Shown here: in pieces, positions 25,261-29,750 of the stretch
Layout: each line of letters opens with the position of its first letter
How positions within the stretch are numbered: the stretch's first letter is position 1
Origin: Bacillota bacterium
GTDB taxonomy: Bacteria; Bacillota; Syntrophomonadia; Syntrophomonadales; Syntrophomonadaceae
Direction of reading: 5' to 3'
Assembly (NCBI GenBank): GCA_023395515.1
Contig: JAEWZB010000026.1
Coordinates: forward strand, 1-29,750
Length of the DNA: 29,750 nucleotides
Translations under genes and position numbers: made by a program
The notes under the pieces: generated by a model
The model's database searches: none
Seen by the model: only the letters and a program-made list of their open reading frames with translations
What the model was told of the DNA's origin: nothing

Positions 25261-26250
25261 GTGGATTATATAACCGTGAAAGAAGCCGGTGAAAAATGGG
25301 GGCTTGGCATCAGGATTGTGACCTTATACTGTACCGAGGGTAGAATAGACGGTGCGGTGAAAAAGGGTAACTTGTGGCTTATTCCTGAAGATGCGGTTAA
25401 ACCGGAGGATAGAAGACGGAAAAAAGCCCCCCGGCAAGAAGAACAGAAACCGGCGGTATCTAAAGACATATATGACCTATATGAACAAAGAAAACATGAA
25501 AAATCATGGTCTTTTGACTCCCTGTATGAAAATAAAGAACTATTTGCCCAGATTGTTAAACACTTTCCTTATCCCATGCATATTTGTGCACCGGACGGCA
25601 CCATGCTCCTAGCGAATGACGAGTTTTTAAAGTTTGCTAAAATATCCAATCCGGAAAAGCTTTATAAAAAACATAATATAATGCTTAATCCCAACCTGGA
25701 AAAGTGGGGAATAAAAGACTTTGTCTTGCGGGCTTTTCAGGGAGAAACCGTTCACGCCTATGATGTAAAAGTGCCCCATCAGGAAATCGTTGAAAGGTTG
25801 GGAGATAATAAGGAATTGGTTTCCGGAAGTTTGTTCCAGAACCTGACGGCCTTTCCTATCCGCGACAGTGCTAATCAATTGATATTTGTGGTATTTATTT
25901 TTATAACCTCCAGATCTTATCAGGACCGGGAAGAAATTATGAAAGGCAAGGAATACATAGATGATCATTGGCAGGAAGAGTTTGACCTGGATAAGCTGGC
26001 AGGTATTGTTCACATGAGCAGATATCATTATACCCGCTTATTTAAACAGCATACGGGCATGACCCCCTACAACTATTATCAAGAGGTAAAGTTCAGCAAG
26101 CTCAAGGCAATGCTGTGCGATACTAATTTTTCCATAAGTCAAGTTTTTGACGAATGCGGAGTGGATTACAACGGGAATCTGGCCAAAAAATTTAAACAAT
26201 ATTTAGGAATGACTCCTTCCCAATATAGAGCGATGATTACTCAAAAATAA
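25261..26250 (+). CDS. AraC-family regulator with excisionase-like N-terminal helix-turn-helix and PAS-like middle
   Basis: A protein of 329 residues, GTG start 7 nt after GGGGGTGGTG. Residues about 1-47 (DYITVKEAGEKWGLGIRIVT, then GRIDGAVKKGNLWLIPEDA) match the winged helix of excisionase/MerR-like DNA-binding domains. A charged linker follows. Residues about 96-215 look like a PAS domain (FPYPMHICAPDGTMLLANDEF; later FQNLTAFPIRD, LIFVVFIFI). Residues 226-327 are a full AraC double helix-turn-helix (FDLDKLAGIVHMSRYHYTRL, FKQHTGMTPYNYY, ISQVFDECGV, FKQYLGMTPSQYR). It is probably a ligand-responsive transcription factor. The secreted repeat protein gene lies 161 nt downstream and shares a GCAATAT box, so it is a likely target. 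Confidence 0.88.
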   Translation: MDYITVKEAGEKWGLGIRIVTLYCTEGRIDGAVKKGNLWLIPEDAVKPEDRRRKKAPRQEEQKPAVSKDIYDLYEQRKHEKSWSFDSLYENKELFAQIVKHFPYPMHICAPDGTMLLANDEFLKFAKISNPEKLYKKHNIMLNPNLEKWGIKDFVLRAFQGETVHAYDVKVPHQEIVERLGDNKELVSGSLFQNLTAFPIRDSANQLIFVVFIFITSRSYQDREEIMKGKEYIDDHWQEEFDLDKLAGIVHMSRYHYTRLFKQHTGMTPYNYYQEVKFSKLKAMLCDTNFSISQVFDECGVDYNGNLAKKFKQYLGMTPSQYRAMITQK

Positions 26251-26260
26251 GATATTCAGT

Positions 26261-26305
26261 AAAAAAGGCTTCCGACCATAATGGTTTTCGGAGGCTTTTT
26301 TTTCT
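26261..26305 (+). terminator. Intrinsic terminator after the AraC-type regulator
   Basis: AAAAGGCTTCCGA pairs with TCGGAGGCTTTT (one bulge, one G-T pair) and is followed by more T. It separates the regulator from the surface protein gene. Confidence 0.8.
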
Positions 26306-26307
26306 TG

Positions 26308-26314
26308 GCAATAT
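26308..26314 (+). promoter_or_regulatory. GCAATAT box upstream of the surface protein gene
   Basis: A fifth copy of the heptamer found four times before the regulator; here it lies about 100 nt before the surface protein start. It is a possible binding site for that regulator. Confidence 0.35.
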
Positions 26315-26411
26315 AGCATAAATCACCGGAATTTAAGCACTAACTAACTATTACGGCTACTATTATTTAAATAAAATTAAACTATAAATAATATTGGGAG
26401 GAGTATGCTTA

Positions 26412-29400
26412 ATGTGGGGGAAAAGAAATCAAAGAGCCTATAAAATGCTGTCTATCATGATGGTCTTTACGTTTATGTTAAGTATTGTAACCTGCGGACA
26501 GATACCAGCATATGCAGCAGAGGAAATCATGGGGGACAGCGGAGCTATGACTGGCGTAAGTGGTGAAATTATCGCCTTTGGGGAGCTGGCGCCGGAAACT
26601 GTTATGCAAAAGGTAGCTCTTGGCACGGGGGTAACCGAGCTGAACCTGCCGGATATGCTGGTGGCAACAGTATGCCAAATGGTGGATGAAGAAAAACCTG
26701 GGCAGGAGAAAGAAGCTTCAGTTGTAGGTTCTGTATATACTTCTGAAACTACAGGCTTGGCAGATAACTCTAATATTTTAACCTTAGATATGCCTGTTCC
26801 CCTGACGTGGATATCCTCACCGAAATATGACGGCAATATAGTGGGGATATATACCTTTACTGCCCATATTGAAGGCTTCACAGTAAGCACTGCACCGCCG
26901 TCCATCAACGTGACGGTGGAAGAAGCGGCACTAAAGGGTACTATTACTGATTTTGATGAGCTGGCCGATGAAATCCGCTGGCAGAATACTAGAAAGCCGA
27001 TATTGCCGGAAACGGTGAGGGGTACGGCGGAGAGTGAAACCGTGCCAATTTCTGTAACATGGCAGACAGAGCAGGACTATGACGAAAATGCCCCTGAGCG
27101 GGGACTTTATGTATTTGATGCTGTGGTAGGCGAGGGATATACTCTTGCGGAGGACTTGGAAACGCCTCGTATCACAGTGTATATTCCCGAAGCAGTCAGC
27201 CGTTTTGCGCCCATGCGTATGGGCGGCGGCGGTACAACTGCCAGCCCGCTGGAAATCACCACGGCCGCCCAGCTGGCGGAAATCGCGGAGTTGGTCAATG
27301 CGGGACGGCTGGAGAGCTTTTTGTTTAATGACGCTAACGCTACTGTATTCCTGAAGCTGATGAACGACCTCGATTTGTCCGCATATGGCCAAGGATGGAA
27401 TGGCGGCAAGGGCTGGAAGCCCATAGGAACAGTAGCCAATCCGTTCAAGGGGCAGTTTGACGGTGGTGAACATACCATTGCCGGGCTGTATATCAACAAT
27501 GATAGCTCGTCTGATTATGAGGTATATGGCGGCTGCGGACTGTTCGGCAAGATTAATGGCGGCAGTGTGAAAGATCTGCTGCTGTCCGGGGTTTCTGTGC
27601 ATGGTTATGCGATGGTAGGCGGCATTGCGGGACAAATCACCGATGCCAAAATCCAGCACTGTGGTGTAGACGGTTCGCTGCACGGGGTCGCCGTCGGCGG
27701 CGCCAATGTGGGCGGCGTTGTCGGTTATGCTACCAGCAGCTATGCCGGCAGTGCAACGGTGGAGAACTGCTATTCCACCGGTCGTGTCAGCGGGGGGCCA
27801 TACAGCTCGCACATCGGCGGCATTGTGGGCAGCATCACTGCGCCTACCACCAGTATCCAAAACTGCTACTCCTCCAGCAGTGTGAGCGGGGGCTCAAATG
27901 CCCACAATGTCGGCGGCATCGTGGGTAGCTTCTCTTACGGTGGCCCGGTGTATAATTGCGCCGCGTTGAACCCCTCTGTCACTGGCACGAGCAGCAATGT
28001 GGGCCGTGTGGTTGGAAGAATAGATGGGAGTAGTTCTTTTGGCAGCAACGTCGCCTTTGTCGGCATGATGACGATGGTAAACGGTACCCCAAAATCTATC
28101 ACAAGCGACGCGTCCGGCCTTGACGGCGCGGACATCACTGCCACCGATATAAAAACCGAAGGCACCATCGGCGGCCGCTTCACTACCACTAATGGCTGGA
28201 TTATTGAAAACGGCAAGCTGCCCGGCTTTGGCGCGGCGATAGATATACCGGATTATATCACGGACGGCAGTGACCCTAATTTCCGCGGCGTGGGTACAGA
28301 GGAAGCTCCCTTTCTGATTGACACGGCTGCCCAACTGGCAGAGCTGGCAACGCAGGTGAATGCAGCCAACGCAACCTACAGTGCGGAGGGCGTACACTAC
28401 AAGCTCACCGCCAATCTCGATCTCTCCGGCTATCAAAGTGGCGAGGGATGGACGCCGATTGGAACGTCTATGGCCGTCGCGTTCACGGGTATTTTTGAAG
28501 GCAATGGCAAGGTTATCACAGGATTGAACATCAACCGTTCTGATGCAAATCAGGGGTTATTTGGTAGTATCTATAAAGGCACGGTGCAAAACCTTAGGCT
28601 TGAAGATGTAAACATTACCGGAAAAGACTATGTCGGCGGCGTAGTGGGGCAAATTAATGACAATAGCAGTATAGAAAACTGTTATGTCACCGGTAAAGTC
28701 GAAGGCGCGATGAATGTTGGCGGCGTGGCCGGCACCGCTTTTGGAGATGTCAGCGTGAAGTTCAGTCACGCCTCCGGCGAGGTTCGCGGAACAACTTATG
28801 TCGGGGGTGTAGTTGGAAGAGTTACCAGGGGACCCAGCTTAGAAAACTGCTACGTCACCAGTATGGTCAGCGGCACAGGAGATTCTGTCGGCGGCGTAGC
28901 GGGAAACCTTGGTGATGCTCTCTCTGGATCCAGCTTAAAAAACTGCTACGCCACAGGTTCCGTCAGCGGCATATCTAATGTCGGCGGCGTAGTGGGAGAT
29001 ATAGAGGGCGCCGGCAGCATAGTTAAAAACTGCTACGCCACGGGCGCTGTCAGCGGTACAGGGAACTCTGTCGGCGGCATAGCAGGGCAGACCTCAAGTA
29101 TTGGCGGTAACGTAACAAGTTGCGCCGCTCTCAACCCTAGCGTCAGCGGCTATTTCAATGTGGGGCGAGTGCTTGGGAAAAATCACGGAGACCCAGGTGT
29201 CCTTTCCGACAACATGGCCTTTAGCGAAATGACGGTGCTGATGGGCGGCAACGTGAAAAATCCTCTTGATGAAGGTACAGGCAAGGTTGACGGCGCGTCC
29301 AAAACCGCTGCCCAAATAAGCGGCGATATCGGCGACTATATCAGCAGTCTGTTTACAGAGGAAAACGGATGGACATACCAAACTGGCAAGCTGCCCATCC

Positions 29401-29750
29401 TGACGGGCCTTGATGGGCAGGATGGTACGTTGCCTTACCACATCAGCGGGAGATTTTTCAGCGGCGACGGCTCGGTTGGTAATCAATACGAAATATCCAC
29501 CGCTGCCCAGCTGGCCAAGCTGGCGGAGCTGGTGAATGATCCCGTTACCAATGCGCAATATGGCGGAGAGAACGTATATTATAAACTGACTGACGACCTC
29601 GACCTCTCCGACTACGGCGCATCCAACACCGGTTTTAACGGTGGCAAGGGCTGGGTGCCCATTGGGAGAGAGACAAATAAATTTCAAGGTCACTTCGATG
29701 GTAATCATAAGACCATCACGGGGTTGTATATCAACGATGCAGACTTACAA
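26412..29750 (+). CDS. Very large secreted GLUG-type repeat surface protein, 3' end beyond window
   Basis: The frame is open for 1113 codons from the ATG at 26412 (GGGAGGAG upstream) to the last base. A signal peptide is clear (basic start, hydrophobic SIMMVFTFMLSIV, cleavage near AYA-AEE). Residues about 40-260 hold Ig-like strand-rich segments (LPETVMQKVALGTGVTELNL). Then a module repeats three times, starting near residues 276, 631 and 1024. Each has a TAAQLAELA-type helix, a DLDLS strand, then FDGNHKTITGLYIN. Modules 1 and 2 continue with GLUG-like repeats of the form ENCY-(5-10)-VSG-(4-6)-NVGGVVG; module 3 runs off the window end before that part. This predicts a long beta-helix adhesin or glycan-binding surface protein. 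Any wall anchor (SLH, sortase or choline-binding) would lie past the window. The gene is richer in GC than the window average, hinting at transfer. Confidence 0.9.
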   Translation, partial: MWGKRNQRAYKMLSIMMVFTFMLSIVTCGQIPAYAAEEIMGDSGAMTGVSGEIIAFGELAPETVMQKVALGTGVTELNLPDMLVATVCQMVDEEKPGQEKEASVVGSVYTSETTGLADNSNILTLDMPVPLTWISSPKYDGNIVGIYTFTAHIEGFTVSTAPPSINVTVEEAALKGTITDFDELADEIRWQNTRKPILPETVRGTAESETVPISVTWQTEQDYDENAPERGLYVFDAVVGEGYTLAEDLETPRITVYIPEAVSRFAPMRMGGGGTTASPLEITTAAQLAEIAELVNAGRLESFLFNDANATVFLKLMNDLDLSAYGQGWNGGKGWKPIGTVANPFKGQFDGGEHTIAGLYINNDSSSDYEVYGGCGLFGKINGGSVKDLLLSGVSVHGYAMVGGIAGQITDAKIQHCGVDGSLHGVAVGGANVGGVVGYATSSYAGSATVENCYSTGRVSGGPYSSHIGGIVGSITAPTTSIQNCYSSSSVSGGSNAHNVGGIVGSFSYGGPVYNCAALNPSVTGTSSNVGRVVGRIDGSSSFGSNVAFVGMMTMVNGTPKSITSDASGLDGADITATDIKTEGTIGGRFTTTNGWIIENGKLPGFGAAIDIPDYITDGSDPNFRGVGTEEAPFLIDTAAQLAELATQVNAANATYSAEGVHYKLTANLDLSGYQSGEGWTPIGTSMAVAFTGIFEGNGKVITGLNINRSDANQGLFGSIYKGTVQNLRLEDVNITGKDYVGGVVGQINDNSSIENCYVTGKVEGAMNVGGVAGTAFGDVSVKFSHASGEVRGTTYVGGVVGRVTRGPSLENCYVTSMVSGTGDSVGGVAGNLGDALSGSSLKNCYATGSVSGISNVGGVVGDIEGAGSIVKNCYATGAVSGTGNSVGGIAGQTSSIGGNVTSCAALNPSVSGYFNVGRVLGKNHGDPGVLSDNMAFSEMTVLMGGNVKNPLDEGTGKVDGASKTAAQISGDIGDYISSLFTEENGWTYQTGKLPILTGLDGQDGTLPYHISGRFFSGDGSVGNQYEISTAAQLAKLAELVNDPVTNAQYGGENVYYKLTDDLDLSDYGASNTGFNGGKGWVPIGRETNKFQGHFDGNHKTITGLYINDADLQ

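Noticed and set aside
26438..29708. Several long open frames on the minus strand across the surface protein gene
   Set aside because: They lie opposite a continuous plus-strand frame with a signal peptide, ribosome binding site and clear repeats. Their composition (Ala, Gly, His-rich) is what the opposite strand of Gly/Val/Asn repeats gives.

Overview
The window looks like chromosomal DNA from an anaerobic, low-to-medium GC, Gram-positive bacterium of the Clostridia. Supporting features are an S-layer (SLH) protein, a DegV protein, an ECF sigma/anti-sigma pair, strong AGGAGG ribosome binding sites, many TTG and GTG starts, and a giant oxygen-sensitive acyl-CoA dehydratase-type activase next to radical SAM and crotonase genes. 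A Syntrophomonas- or Peptococcaceae-like host is plausible, but that is inference. No rRNA, tRNA, CRISPR array or transposase was seen.

1-7.0 kb (+): a probable operon of a radical SAM protein (5' end cut by the window edge), a 1432-residue activase/double-cubane-type protein, a GAF-CPBP membrane protein fusion and a small EamA/SMR-like membrane protein, with gaps of 0-24 nt. 7.0-8.5 kb (+): DegV and a nitroreductase, closed by a bidirectional terminator. 8.5-10.4 kb (-): an SLH-domain exported protein followed by a short single-pass membrane protein. 10.5-14.5 kb: a dUTPase without motif V (+), a membrane protein of unknown function (-), an isochorismatase-fold hydrolase, a membrane-anchored SagB-like nitroreductase and a crotonase (all +); most are single units with their own terminators.

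14.5-15.1 kb holds no gene but a 304-bp fold-back element with inverted ends and two internal direct repeats. 15.1-17.1 kb (+) is an OmpR-type response regulator and its histidine kinase. 17.2-19.3 kb (+) is a stand-alone EF-G with a near-perfect promoter and a hairpin in its leader. 19.4-23.5 kb (-) carries a hybrid sensor kinase (PAS-PAS-HisKA-HATPase-REC-HPt) and an ECF sigma factor overlapping its zinc-binding anti-sigma factor. 23.7-25.0 kb (+) has a YaiI/YqxD-family protein and an Mrp/NBP35 Fe-S carrier ATPase.

25.2-29.75 kb (+) is the most accessory-looking part: a regulator with an excisionase-like N-terminus, a PAS-like middle and an AraC C-terminus, followed by a very large secreted repeat protein (GLUG type) that runs off the window end. 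Its modules are visibly richer in GC than the rest of the window. A GCAATAT box occurs four times before the regulator and once before the surface protein, suggesting a regulator-target pair. I found no clear, wholly new multi-gene system; the best leads are this pair, the fold-back element, the GAF-CPBP fusion and the giant activase.
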